Assembly (NCBI RefSeq): GCF_014645835.1
Contig: NZ_BMMM01000003.1
Location: forward strand, 434,001-498,000
DNA length: 64,000 bases
Direction of reading: 5' to 3'
Source: Streptomyces albiflavescens
GTDB lineage: Bacteria; Actinomycetota; Actinomycetes; Streptomycetales; Streptomycetaceae
This document shows positions 8,578 to 16,847 of the stretch, piece by piece. Within the stretch, counting starts at the first letter, position 1. Each line of letters begins with the position of its first letter. The position numbers and the translations under genes are program-made. The notes under the pieces are model-generated. The model made no database searches, was not told the origin of the DNA, and saw only the letters and a program-made list of their open reading frames with translations.

Positions 8578-8642
8578 AGTTGCCTCATGGTGGGCTGGAA
8601 CTATCCGTTTGGCAAGGGGTGGCGCCGAGAAATCCGCTCCAC

Positions 8643-8690
8643 ACGGGGAGCCCTTGCTCGTACGAAACGGGGAGCCCTTGCTCGTACGAA
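8643..8690. repeat. 24-bp tandem duplication
   Basis: Two perfect adjacent copies of a 24-bp unit beginning ACGGGGAGCCCTTGCTCGTA lie at 8643-8666 and 8667-8690, between the TetR terminator and the permease operator. Each contains a TCGTACGA palindrome. It is a recent duplication in the permease promoter region; a regulatory effect is possible but not shown. Confidence 0.8.
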
Positions 8691-8697
8691 TTCAAAC

Positions 8698-8728
8698 GAA
8701 GCCCTGGACGCGACGCGCCCAGGGCTTC
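8698..8728 (-). terminator. Terminator after the TetR gene
   Basis: GAAGCCCTGG at 8698-8707 pairs with CCAGGGCTTC at 8719-8728 around a 11-bp loop, 20 bp past the TetR stop codon. It separates the ring-cleavage/TetR unit from the permease gene. Confidence 0.7.
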
Positions 8729-8748
8729 CAAAGGTGCAGGTCAGCGCG

Positions 8749-9414
8749 TCAGTCGCCAGGATCCGTGGCCGCATCGGCACCGGCGTCGGCCACGGCGCCC
8801 GCGTCGCCCTCGCCGCCGTTCGCGTGGAGGAGCCGCAGCAAGGTGCGCAGCTCCTCCAGAGCGGCGTCGGTGACCTCGGGCTCGCCCATCACCAGCTGGT
8901 GCAGGACGAGACCGTCCAGCGCGGCGAAGACCAGCCGGGTCAGGGAACGGCTCGCGTCACCGGGGATCATGCGCGACAGTTCGCGCTCGGTGGCGTCGAA
9001 GTACTCGTCGTAGAGCACGCGGATCTGCGGCAGCAGCTCGGGACGGCGACGCGACTCGAGCAGCAGCTCGTACTGGAACGCCTGGGTGTCCGGGTCCGCC
9101 GTGACCATCTCGGACAGGCCGACCGAGAAGTCCGCTACCTTGCCCGTCCCCGTCTCGAGCGCACTCCGGTTCAGGCTGTCGCGCACGGAGTGGGCCAGCG
9201 CCTCCTCGATCAGCGCGTCACGTGAGCCGAAGTGGTGGACGACCAGACCGTGGGTGGCCCCGGCCTCTTCCGCGACCGCCCGGTAGGTGAGCTTGCGCAG
9301 ACCGCCTCGGGCCACGACCCGTACGGCCGCGTTGAGGAGCGCCTCCCGGCCCTCCCCGTAGCTCATCCGCTTGCGCGGCCTGCGGCCTTCAGGGGTCTCG
9401 GCGGATTCGGTCAT
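8749..9414 (-). CDS. TetR-family regulator of the catabolic locus (candidate)
   Basis: The ATG at 9414 opens a 221-residue TetR-type repressor. The N-terminal DNA-binding domain reads REALLNAAVRVVARGGLRKL and then the helix-turn-helix VAEEAGATHGLVVHHFGSRD at about residues 46-65. A C-terminal-domain stretch AFQYELLLESRRRPELLPQI follows. The tail is Ala/Asp rich. The reading frame stays open far upstream, but there it overlaps the FAH gene. It lies 94 bp after the FAH gene in the same orientation and before the permease, so it may sit in the ring-cleavage operon and could be the reader of the CGTTTGG palindrome. Confidence 0.88.
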   Translation of the reverse strand: MTESAETPEGRRPRKRMSYGEGREALLNAAVRVVARGGLRKLTYRAVAEEAGATHGLVVHHFGSRDALIEEALAHSVRDSLNRSALETGTGKVADFSVGLSEMVTADPDTQAFQYELLLESRRRPELLPQIRVLYDEYFDATERELSRMIPGDASRSLTRLVFAALDGLVLHQLVMGEPEVTDAALEELRTLLRLLHANGGEGDAGAVADAGADAATDPGD

Positions 9415-9508
9415 GGTGGCGACCCTACCCGCCGGGCCCCGCACCGCGGCACCGCGCCGGTGACCTCCCGTCGAGCCCGGCACGGTGCCGTTTCCGGGCT
9501 GCGCCATG

Positions 9509-10354
9509 TCAGCGCCTGGGCGGCCTGATGCCGCGGAACTCCCAGTCGCCGCCGAGCGCGGTGGACAGGACCTCCTCCGACTCGGTGGGCCGGGCGCCGA
9601 CATCCGTACGGATCGGAGTCGGGCCGGTGACGATGTGGTTGGTGAGCCTGCCCAGGCCCTCGACCTCGACCTCGACGATGTCGCCGGGCTGTACAGGCCG
9701 GGAGTTGGCCGGGGTGCCCGACAGCAGCACGTCGCCGGGGTAGAGGGTGATCGTGCGGGCGATGTCGGCGACGAGATAGTGCATGTCCCACTCCATCTCG
9801 TCGGTCGAACCGTCCTGCACCACTTGCCCATTGACGTACGTCCGCAGGCTCTTGCCGTGGAAGTCCCAGTCCGTGACAAGCCCCGGGCCGAGCGGGCAGA
9901 GCGTGTCGGAACCCTTCACGCGGAGCATCGAACCGGCGTCGGTGTCCCGGAAGTCGTGCAGGCCGTAGTCGTTGGCGACGGTGTATCCCGCGATGTACTC
10001 CCCCGCCTCGCCGGGCGAGATGTTGCGCGCGGTCTTCCCGATGACGATCGCGACCTCGCCCTCGTAGTTGAGCCACGTGCACCCCTCGGGGCGGACGACG
10101 GCGCCCCCATGGGAGTTGAGGGCCGAGGTCGGCTTGTGGAAATAGGTCGGGGTCGGGGTCAGCTCGATCTGGAACTCGTCCACCCGGCTGCGATGGTTGA
10201 GGTGGACCGCGACGACCTTCGAGGGCACGACCGGCGGAAGGTGCTGCGCGTCCTCGATCTTGACGCGGCGGCCGTCTCCGGCGACGAGTTCGTCCCCGTC
10301 GACGGTGACCTGCACGGCGGTGCCGTCGAGGAGGATACGGCGGTACTCGGGCAT
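9509..10354 (-). CDS. Fumarylacetoacetate hydrolase-family protein (HpaG-like isomerase/decarboxylase)
   Basis: The 281-residue protein belongs to the FAH family, whose HpaG members act late in homoprotocatechuate degradation as decarboxylase/isomerase on the oxidised ring-cleavage product. Metal-binding acidic residues occur in NYEGEVAIVIGK near residue 96 and in HDFRDTDAG near residue 132; VLLSGTPANS and GDIVEVEVEGLG are typical of the C-terminal half. The gene starts 10 bp after the hpaD stop codon, and hpaD overlaps hpaE, so all three are cotranscribed. It could equally be a hydratase of the same fold; the downstream HpaH and HpaI enzymes are not in the window. Confidence 0.88.
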   Translation of the reverse strand: MPEYRRILLDGTAVQVTVDGDELVAGDGRRVKIEDAQHLPPVVPSKVVAVHLNHRSRVDEFQIELTPTPTYFHKPTSALNSHGGAVVRPEGCTWLNYEGEVAIVIGKTARNISPGEAGEYIAGYTVANDYGLHDFRDTDAGSMLRVKGSDTLCPLGPGLVTDWDFHGKSLRTYVNGQVVQDGSTDEMEWDMHYLVADIARTITLYPGDVLLSGTPANSRPVQPGDIVEVEVEGLGRLTNHIVTGPTPIRTDVGARPTESEEVLSTALGGDWEFRGIRPPRR

Positions 10355-10364
10355 GGCGGGGCTC

Positions 10365-11300
10365 CTAGATGCGGCTGTGCGGGGTGCGCGGGGCGGTGGG
10401 TGCGGGCAGGCCGGTGCCGGTCCAGCCGTCGGCCGGGCGGTCGAACCAGAGGTGAACCTGGCCGGTGCCGATGGAGTTCTCGTACGCGCCGTACTGGCGG
10501 GCCTTGGCGATGCAGGCCTGCTCGCCGAGCGCGCCGGCCATCATCAGGTAGTGGAAGAACTTCGCCTCGGGCTTGTACTTCCAGAACGCGTCCATGGTGT
10601 CGAGGACCTTGTCGTGGCGGCCCTCCTTGAACCAGGCGATGCGCTCGTGGTCGGCCTCGCGGGCCTGCGCGGTGAAGATGTGGCGGGGGTCGCTGGACTC
10701 GTGGTCACGCAGCTCCCGCAGCGGCCAGAAGGTGTGCGAGAGGGCGCCGGAAGCGATGAGCAGGACCCGGCGGCCGGGGGTGGCGGCGATGCCGTCGGCG
10801 AGCGCACGGCCCAGGCGCAGATGGTCCTCCATGTCTCCGGTCTGACAGACGCCGATCGTCACCCATCGCTTGTCGGGCAGCCCCTCCCCCAGGAACTTCC
10901 ACAGATTGATCGTCGCGTAGTAGATCGGCAGGTAGTCGTCCTCGATCGCGGTGATCCAGGTGCCGTGCTTGTCGGCGAACGAGGCGATGTTGTGGGCGAG
11001 TTCGGGGTCGCCCGGGAAGTCGTACGGCATCCGGCACATGCCGCGCGGGAGTTCTTCGGAGGTGAAGAGCCCGGCCCGGCGCTGCTGGGCGGTGACGACG
11101 AACTCGACCGTGGTGGCCCAGTGCGAGTCCAGGACGACGACGGTGTCGTAGTCGTCGCGCTCGAAGACCTCCTCGCGGAGCTGTCGGAGGCCGGTGACGA
11201 GGGTGATTTCCTTGCCCTCGTTCAGCTCCAGCCGGTCGGCTTCCGGCAGGACGATGGTGGGGACGTGCGCGAGCAGCCCGGCCCCGACGATCTCACCCAT
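10365..11300 (-). CDS. hpaD: 3,4-dihydroxyphenylacetate 2,3-dioxygenase (class III extradiol)
   Basis: The 311-residue enzyme is a LigB-type extradiol dioxygenase that opens the ring of a catechol, most likely homoprotocatechuate, with non-haem Fe(II). It matches HpaD in key stretches: His12 in LLAHVPT, His60 in VVLDSHW, the loop LFTSEELPRGM, ASGALSH with His189, and GTGQVHLWF near the C-terminus. The ATG at 11300 overlaps the end of hpaE by 8 bp, showing translational coupling. The assignment to homoprotocatechuate rather than another catechol rests on overall likeness and on hpaE next door; a related aromatic substrate is possible. Confidence 0.85.
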   Translation of the reverse strand: MGEIVGAGLLAHVPTIVLPEADRLELNEGKEITLVTGLRQLREEVFERDDYDTVVVLDSHWATTVEFVVTAQQRRAGLFTSEELPRGMCRMPYDFPGDPELAHNIASFADKHGTWITAIEDDYLPIYYATINLWKFLGEGLPDKRWVTIGVCQTGDMEDHLRLGRALADGIAATPGRRVLLIASGALSHTFWPLRELRDHESSDPRHIFTAQAREADHERIAWFKEGRHDKVLDTMDAFWKYKPEAKFFHYLMMAGALGEQACIAKARQYGAYENSIGTGQVHLWFDRPADGWTGTGLPAPTAPRTPHSRI

Positions 11301-12762
11301 GGTTCTTCCATCCGTTCGGGGCGGTGACGGTGTTCTTCAGGTCGCAGTAGAAGTCGAAGCTCCAGGTCCCGCCCTCGCGGCCGACACCGGAGTGCCGGGA
11401 GCCGCCGAAGGGTGCCTGAAGGTCGCGTACGAAGAAGCAGTTGACCCAGACCGTGCCGGCGACGAGCCGGGCGGTGACGCGCTCGGCGCGCTCGTGGTCG
11501 CCGGTCGCCAGGGTGGCCGCGAGGCCGAAGCGGGTGTCGTTGGCGAGGCGGACGGCCTCCTCCTCGGTGGCGAAGGTCTGGAGCGTGAGGACCGGGCCGA
11601 AGACCTCCTCCTGCACGATCTCCGAGTCCTGCGCCACGTCGGTCAGCAGCGTCGGCCGGTAGAACAGGCCGCCGAGCCCGGTGTCGGGGGTGCCGCCGAT
11701 CACGGCCCGGGCCCCCTGCCCGATCGCCCGCCGCACGAAGCCGTCGATCTTCTCCAGCTGGCGGGGGTGGATGTTGGGTCCGAGGTCGGTGGCCTCGTCG
11801 CGCGGATCACCCTGCTTCAGCCGCGAGGCCTTGTCGACGAAGCGGCGGGTGAACTCGTCCGCGATCGACTCCTCGACGAGGATCCGGGTCGCCGCGAGGC
11901 ACACCTGGCCGGCATTGTCGTACTGCTCCACCGCGAGGTCGACCGCGAGGTCCAGGTCGGCGTCGGCGAAGACCAGCAGCGGTGACTTGCCGCCGAGTTC
12001 GAGGCTGAGCGGGGTGAGTCGGGCCGCCGCCGACTCGGCGATGCGCTGGGCGGTGGGAACCGACCCGGTGAAGCTGATGCGGCGGACGTCCGGGTGCGAG
12101 GTGAGGGCGTCCCCGATCTCGGCGCCGAGGCCCTGGACGACGTTGAGGACGCCGGCCGGCAGCCCGGCCTCGGCGGCGATGTCGGCCAGCAGGGACGCGG
12201 TGAGCGGGGACCACTCGGCGGGCTTGAGGACGACCGTGTTGCCGGCGGCCAGCGCGGGGGCGACCTTCCACGTCGCCAGCATCAGCGGCGCGTTCCACGG
12301 CGTGATCAGCACGGAGGGGCCCGCCGGGTCCCAGCTCACGTGGTTGGTGTGACCGCGCGTCTCGAAGTCGTCGTGGTCCAGGGTCAGCAGCCAGTCGGCG
12401 AAGAACCTGAAGTTGTGCGCCACGCGCGGCATCACGCCACGCCGGTGCGAACGTAGGAGCGCGCCGTTGTCGTGGGTCTCGACGATCGCGAGCTCTTCGA
12501 TCCGCTTCTCCACGCCGTCGGCGATGGCGTGCAGGATGCGGGCGCGTTCGGCGCGCGAGGTGGCCGCCCAGGCGGGGAAAGCGGCCTTGGCGGCGCCGAC
12601 GGCGGCCTCGGCCTCCGCCCGCCCGCCCCGCGCGATCTCGCCGAGGACGCTGCCGTCGATGGGTGAGGTGTCCGTGAACGTCTCGGCGGAGGCGACACGT
12701 TCAGCACCGATGAAGTGCCGGGTGTCGACGGCGACCCCGGCGACGGTGATCTTGTCAGTCAT
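11293..12762 (-). CDS. hpaE: 5-carboxymethyl-2-hydroxymuconate semialdehyde dehydrogenase (HpaE-type ALDH)
   Basis: This 489-residue aldehyde dehydrogenase has the family residues: TPWNAPL near 154, Lys180 in VVLKPAE, FTGSVPTAQ, catalytic Glu255 in LELGGKSP and Cys288 in AGQVCLAATR. The ATG at 12762 has a GGGAG upstream; the frame is open further but lies over noncoding sequence and the previous gene. It is coupled to the HpaD-type dioxygenase, which produces the semialdehyde that HpaE oxidises, and this context is the main reason for the specific name. By sequence alone, general ALDH activity is equally possible. Confidence 0.85.
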   Translation of the reverse strand: MTDKITVAGVAVDTRHFIGAERVASAETFTDTSPIDGSVLGEIARGGRAEAEAAVGAAKAAFPAWAATSRAERARILHAIADGVEKRIEELAIVETHDNGALLRSHRRGVMPRVAHNFRFFADWLLTLDHDDFETRGHTNHVSWDPAGPSVLITPWNAPLMLATWKVAPALAAGNTVVLKPAEWSPLTASLLADIAAEAGLPAGVLNVVQGLGAEIGDALTSHPDVRRISFTGSVPTAQRIAESAAARLTPLSLELGGKSPLLVFADADLDLAVDLAVEQYDNAGQVCLAATRILVEESIADEFTRRFVDKASRLKQGDPRDEATDLGPNIHPRQLEKIDGFVRRAIGQGARAVIGGTPDTGLGGLFYRPTLLTDVAQDSEIVQEEVFGPVLTLQTFATEEEAVRLANDTRFGLAATLATGDHERAERVTARLVAGTVWVNCFFVRDLQAPFGGSRHSGVGREGGTWSFDFYCDLKNTVTAPNGWKNHG

Positions 12763-12802
12763 ATGGAGGGCTCCCTGTGTACGAGGGTGAGGAGTTGCGC
12801 CC

Positions 12803-12882
12803 GACAGGGGCGCGGGGCTGTATCGACGTGCGGCTCCGCAGCGTGGGCGCGCCAAGCCGCAGACGGCCCGCACGGGCCCGGC
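12803..12882. repeat. Streptomyces-type dispersed intergenic GC-rich repeat
   Basis: The 124-bp gap between the ADC-like gene and hpaE contains GACAGGGGCGCGGGGCTG, TATCGACGTGCGGCTCCG and GCGTGGGCGCG in series, ending near CACGGGCCCGGCGG. This resembles a small repeat that I recall as common between genes in Streptomyces chromosomes. Only one copy is in this window, so the repeat nature is from knowledge and not from the sequence. Confidence 0.5.
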
Positions 12883-12886
12883 GGCC

Positions 12887-13699
12887 TTACCGGGCGGACG
12901 CTTCCGAAGTACCGGACTCCAACAACCGCCCGCCGTCCCAAACCACCCCGACCTGGCGGTAGTACGCGGCGATCGGCTCTCGAATCTCCAGCCGGGCAAG
13001 CTCCTCCGTGGGTGCCTCGAACAGCTCCAACTCCGCGTCGCCGACCCACGGCTGCCCGGCCTCGAACGACGCCGCACCGGTCTCGATCAGCTCGTCCAGC
13101 GCCAGCCCCTTGCCCTTCTCGATGGAGGGCAGCCAGCGGTGATGCGCCATGGGGTGCCCGTTGACGAACCCGTTGGTCTCCGAGGGCTCCCGCAGAGTGA
13201 CCACGGTCTGGGCCAGGCGACGGTCGGCGGCAGCCAGAGTCGCACCGAACCGCGCCCCCGCCTCGATCCGCGGCGCGGGCCCGTACGGGTGCGGACGCGT
13301 CTGGTGGATGGACCCGAGCTTCTTCGGGTAGCCCTGGTGCAGCCCGCGGGCGATGGCGAAGTCCTTGTCCACCCAGATGTGGACGCACCGCGAGTACGTC
13401 TGCCCCTTGTACGAGCAGCGGACGACGGCGAAGGCCTCCTTGTACTGGGAGAGGACCGGGTCCAGCAGTTCGTCCTCGCCGGAAGAGCAGGACTGCCAGT
13501 CGGCCCAGATCAGGGCCACCGCGCCCGGGTCCTCGGCCGCCAACTCCAGCGGCTCGGGGAGCAGTTCACGTACCCGGGCCGGATCGGTGCGGTACTCGAC
13601 GGTGAGCAGGTCACCGGAGTACTTCCAGGGCGGTGCGGGAATCAGCGACGACGAGCCGGTCGCCGTCTTGGGGTGGAAGTATCCACGGACGCTGGCCAT
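12887..13699 (-). CDS. Acetoacetate decarboxylase-superfamily protein
   Basis: The 270-residue protein resembles acetoacetate decarboxylase: an N-terminal half with PAPPWKYSGDLLTVEYRTDP at about 21-40 and the Schiff-base lysine pair Lys126-Lys127 in LHQGYPKKLGS. Members of the superfamily act as decarboxylases, aldolases or hydratase-like enzymes through a lysine imine. Here it stands between ferredoxin reductase and hpaE and is likely cotranscribed with them, starting 11 bp after the reductase stop. It may process a 2-oxo acid from ring cleavage, perhaps standing in for a missing HpaH or HpaI step. That role is inference; acetoacetate itself is an unlikely substrate in this context. Confidence 0.8.
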   Translation of the reverse strand: MASVRGYFHPKTATGSSSLIPAPPWKYSGDLLTVEYRTDPARVRELLPEPLELAAEDPGAVALIWADWQSCSSGEDELLDPVLSQYKEAFAVVRCSYKGQTYSRCVHIWVDKDFAIARGLHQGYPKKLGSIHQTRPHPYGPAPRIEAGARFGATLAAADRRLAQTVVTLREPSETNGFVNGHPMAHHRWLPSIEKGKGLALDELIETGAASFEAGQPWVGDAELELFEAPTEELARLEIREPIAAYYRQVGVVWDGGRLLESGTSEASAR

Positions 13700-13710
13700 G
13701 ACGTTGGTCC

Positions 13711-14919
13711 TTACGCGGTGAGGGCGGGTTGCTTGAGCAGCTGGGCGCGGTAGCGGGCGGCGCCGGTGGTGGCCGCGTGACCGCCGAGGGCGACGACGCC
13801 GACGAGTCGCCCGTCGGCGTGATAGCCGACGAGGACGTCGCCGTCCGGGGCGCCGTCCAGGACCCGTACGTCGTCCTTGCCGAGCACTGGCGCGCCGAAC
13901 GACTGCAGCCGGAACTCGTGCTGGTCGCTCCAGAAGGTGGGCAGCGGTGCGAACGGCTCGAAGTCCGCCTCCGCGCCGTCGAGATGCGCCACCAGGCTCT
14001 TGGCCGCGTGCTTGGCGGTGTCGGTGGGAATGGACCAGTGCTCGACACGTCGAGGTATGCCGTCGTAGCGGGCGTTGGGGAAGCGGGCGACGTCACCGAC
14101 CGCGACGACGTGCGGCAGTCCACCGACCCTCAGCTGGTCATCGGTGAGGACGCCGTCGGTGAGGTCGAGGCCGTTGCCGTCCAGCCACTCGGTGTTGGCG
14201 ACCGAGCCGACGGACTCCACGACCACGTCGGCCGGAAGAACCGTACCGTCGCTCAGGACGACGCCCGTGACGCGGTCCTCGCCCTCGAATCCGGCCACGC
14301 CCGCGCCGAGCGCGAAGCGTACCCCCCGCTCCTCGTGACGCCGGAGCAGCGCGCGGCCCAGCAGCTCGCCGAGCGGGCCCACCATGGGCAGCGGCAGTGG
14401 ATCGACGACGGTCACCTCGGTGACGCCGAGGCCGACGGCGGTGGCGGCCACCTCGCAGCCGATGAACCCGGCGCCGACCACCACGACCCTGGCACCGGGC
14501 CGGGTCAGTTCGTCGCGCAACCCCTGGGCGTCGGCGAGGGTGCGCACGGTGTGCCGCCCGTTGAGCGGTCCCTCGCAGCGCAGCCGCCGGGGGCGCATAC
14601 CGGTGGCCACGACCAGCCCGTCGAAGGCCAGCTCCTCGCCCCCCTCGAGCACGACGACGCGGTCGGCCAGCCGGGCGGAGGTGACCGAGGCACCGAGCCG
14701 CCACTCCACATCGGCGGCGCTCGCCTTCGGAGTGAAGGCCAGGGACGCGAACGGCGCCCTGCCCGCCAGTACCTCCTTGGACAGCGGTGGCCGGTTGTAC
14801 GGCATGTGGGGCTCGTCCCCGATGACGGTGATCGCCCCCGTCCAGTGCGCCGCGCGCAGCCGCTCGGCGGCGCGCAGGCCGCCCATGGAGGCGCCGGCGA
14901 CGACGATGCGTCGTGTCAT
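13711..14919 (-). CDS. NAD(P)H:ferredoxin reductase (FAD, BphA4/PdR type)
   Basis: This 402-residue flavoprotein transfers electrons from NAD(P)H to the adjacent ferredoxin. The FAD fingerprint VVAGASMGGLRAAERL is at about residues 6-21, the dinucleotide fingerprint VVVGAGFIGCEVAATA near 145, and the second FAD motif VVAVGDVARFPNARYDG lies near 270. The C-terminal VEHWSIPTDTAKHAAKSL is typical of reductases for P450 and ring-hydroxylating systems. The start ATG at 14919 lies 5 bp from the ferredoxin stop. With the ferredoxin and the P450 at 16848 it makes a complete three-component monooxygenase. Confidence 0.92.
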   Translation of the reverse strand: MTRRIVVAGASMGGLRAAERLRAAHWTGAITVIGDEPHMPYNRPPLSKEVLAGRAPFASLAFTPKASAADVEWRLGASVTSARLADRVVVLEGGEELAFDGLVVATGMRPRRLRCEGPLNGRHTVRTLADAQGLRDELTRPGARVVVVGAGFIGCEVAATAVGLGVTEVTVVDPLPLPMVGPLGELLGRALLRRHEERGVRFALGAGVAGFEGEDRVTGVVLSDGTVLPADVVVESVGSVANTEWLDGNGLDLTDGVLTDDQLRVGGLPHVVAVGDVARFPNARYDGIPRRVEHWSIPTDTAKHAAKSLVAHLDGAEADFEPFAPLPTFWSDQHEFRLQSFGAPVLGKDDVRVLDGAPDGDVLVGYHADGRLVGVVALGGHAATTGAARYRAQLLKQPALTA

Positions 14920-14924
14920 GGCGT

Positions 14925-15113
14925 TCAGGCCTCGATCCGGATGGCCTGGAGCGGACACACGTCGGCGGCCTCCTCGACCTCGTCGCGCAGTGCGTCGTCG
15001 GGGTCGGATACATAGGCCAGTCGCCCGTTGTCGTCCAGCTGGAAGACGTCGGGGGCCGCGAAGACGCACTGTCCGTGGTCCTGGCACTTGTTCATGTCGA
15101 CGACGACCTTCAT
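14925..15113 (-). CDS. [3Fe-4S] ferredoxin
   Basis: The 62-residue ferredoxin has Cys10 and Cys16 in NKCQDHGQCVFAAP and Cys53 in ADVCPLQAI. A histidine replaces the fourth cysteine of the first motif, which predicts a single [3Fe-4S] cluster as in ferredoxins that serve actinobacterial P450s. The ATG at 15113 follows GGAGGACCGGCC; a TTG further upstream would start inside the operator. It heads the long minus-strand operon and probably carries electrons from the reductase at 13711 to the P450 at 16848. Confidence 0.93.
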   Translation of the reverse strand: MKVVVDMNKCQDHGQCVFAAPDVFQLDDNGRLAYVSDPDDALRDEVEEAADVCPLQAIRIEA

Positions 15114-15259
15114 GGCCGGTCCTCCTGGATGTGAGGGGCGTCGGGGCGCGGAGTGATGGAAGAAGGGGCCCGGCCTGCGAACACTGCGGTCCTGGGGCCG
15201 GGCCCCGGCCAAAGGGGTCGGTGGAGCCGAACCACTCGGCCGAACCGAACTCCCTAACT

Positions 15260-15275
15260 CGTTTGGCTTCAAACA
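15260..15275. promoter_or_regulatory. Palindromic operator, copy 3
   Basis: CGTTTGGCTTCAAACA, one base off the perfect palindrome at 15368, lies 147 bp upstream of the ferredoxin ATG on the minus-strand side of the shared promoter region. It probably controls the ferredoxin-to-FAH operon. The A/T-rich stretch TAAATTTTTCACGG at about 15319-15332 between copies 3 and 4 may hold core promoter elements. Confidence 0.7.
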
Positions 15276-15367
15276 ACATAGGAACCCATGGGGCCCTGGT
15301 CAATAGCTATCCGGATGGATAAATTTTTCACGGCAACCCCTTGCGGGGAGGTGGCCACGCTTCTTAC

Positions 15368-15383
15368 CGTTTGGCTTCAAACG
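15368..15383. promoter_or_regulatory. Palindromic operator, copy 4
   Basis: CGTTTGGCTTCAAACG lies 89 bp upstream of the GS-like gene, 108 bp centre to centre from copy 3. The two copies flank the divergent promoters of the ferredoxin operon and the GS-P450 operon, so a single regulator can switch both directions. Confidence 0.75.
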
Positions 15384-15471
15384 AGTGGCCGCGATCCTGT
15401 TCTCCCCGCCGCACGGCACCCCGGCCACCGTCTTCACTCCGCCACCTTCACGTCCGCCCGAGGAGACATCG

Positions 15472-16827
15472 GTGAGCGCTCAAGACACCCCTCAACTCCG
15501 TCAGCACCTGGAACGGCTCGCCGCCGAGGGCATCGATGTGGTCCGCGTGACCTATCCCGACCTCATCGGTACCGATCGCGCCCGGGACGTCCTGCTCGAC
15601 CATCTGCCGGCGGCCTGCGAGCACGGTCTCGCCTTCTGCCGCGCCGCGTACCACACCAGCCCGCAGGGTGACGTCGTCCCGGTCGCGGGCGGCCTGGACG
15701 CGGGCCTGCCCGACATCGCCGTGCGCCCCGACCTCGACACTCTGGTCCCGCTCCCGTGGGAGCCGGGGGTCGCGTCCTGCCTGGGCGACGTCACGGATCC
15801 GGTGACCGGCGCACCCGCCCCGGAGTCGCCCCGCGACCTGCTCCGCACCGTGCTCGCCCGATGCGACGAGCACGGCCTGCGCCCGGTGGTCGGGCCCGAG
15901 CTGGAGTACTTCCTCTGTACGGCCGACCCCGAGTCGGCGAGCGGCTGGCGCCGCTACACGGAGGCGTCCGGCGTCGTCTACACCGCGGGCCTGCGCGCAG
16001 ACCCGGACAACCACCTGCTGCGCACCCTGCGGCAGCTGCGCGACCTGGGCATCGGCGTCACCAACGGCAACCACGAGTTCGACGGCGGGCAGTTCGAGAT
16101 CAACCTCACCCACTCCGACGCCATGGACGCCGCCGACCGCGCCTTCCGCTTCAAGGCCGCCGTCAAGGAGCTGGCCCGGGCCGAGGGCAAGCTCGCCACC
16201 TTCATGGCCAAGCCCTTCAACGACGCGGGCGGCTCCGGCTTCCACCTCCATCTGTCCTGCCAGGACGAGGAGGGCCGCAACGCCTTCGACGATCCCTCGG
16301 CGCCCTACGGCCTCTCCGACACCGCGCGTCACGCCGTCGCGGGCGTCCTCACCCACGCGCCCGCCCTTGCCGCGCTGCTCAACCCGACCGTGAACTCGTA
16401 CAAGCGCTTCGGACCGGACACCCTCGCGCCCTGGCTCATCGACTGGGGTCTCGACAATCGCAGTGCCATGGTCCGCGTCCCGCCCGAGCGTGGTTCCGGT
16501 GCCCGCTTCGAGCTGCGCCTCGGCGATGCCGGCGCCAACCCCTATCTGGTGATCGCCGGGACCGTCGCCGCGGCGCTCCTCGGTGTCCTGGCGAAGGAGG
16601 AGCCGCCCGCCCCGCTGGAGGGCTACGGCTACGACACGGCCAAGGCCGCCCTGCTGCCCACGACTCTGCCCGCCGCGCTCGACGCGCTGGAGGCGGACAC
16701 CGCGCTCGCCGACATCCTCGGCAAGGACTTCACCGCTTCGTTCCTCGCCTACAAGCGGAACGAGGTCGAACGCTTCCAACGGCACGTCACCGACTGGGAG
16801 TTCACCGAGTACGCCTACCACCTGTGA
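15472..16827 (+). CDS. Glutamine synthetase-like gamma-glutamyl-amine ligase
   Basis: The 451-residue protein is a GS-superfamily ligase of the short, unadenylylated kind that joins glutamate to amines with ATP (PuuA, GlnA3/GlnA4, aniline AtdA1, isopropylamine IpuC). Catalytic-core motifs are VGPELEYFL near residue 139, NGNHEFDGGQFEINLTH near 199, FHLHLSC near 260, NPTVNSYKR near 304 and RVPPERGSGARFELRLGD near 339. The GTG at 15472 follows AGGAGA; upstream codons in the frame overlap the operator region. Being first in an operon with a P450 and near PuuC, PuuD and GATase genes, it is not the housekeeping GS. The amine is unknown; aromatic ring-cleavage neighbours suggest an aromatic amine. 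Confidence 0.88.
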   Translation: MSAQDTPQLRQHLERLAAEGIDVVRVTYPDLIGTDRARDVLLDHLPAACEHGLAFCRAAYHTSPQGDVVPVAGGLDAGLPDIAVRPDLDTLVPLPWEPGVASCLGDVTDPVTGAPAPESPRDLLRTVLARCDEHGLRPVVGPELEYFLCTADPESASGWRRYTEASGVVYTAGLRADPDNHLLRTLRQLRDLGIGVTNGNHEFDGGQFEINLTHSDAMDAADRAFRFKAAVKELARAEGKLATFMAKPFNDAGGSGFHLHLSCQDEEGRNAFDDPSAPYGLSDTARHAVAGVLTHAPALAALLNPTVNSYKRFGPDTLAPWLIDWGLDNRSAMVRVPPERGSGARFELRLGDAGANPYLVIAGTVAAALLGVLAKEEPPAPLEGYGYDTAKAALLPTTLPAALDALEADTALADILGKDFTASFLAYKRNEVERFQRHVTDWEFTEYAYHL

Positions 16828-16847
16828 CGTCCAGGAGAGAGCACACC

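Noticed and set aside
15756..16847. Open frame fused in front of the P450
   Set aside because: It overlaps the GS-like gene in another frame with Arg/Pro-rich nonsense residues. The P450 starts at the ATG with an RBS at 16848.
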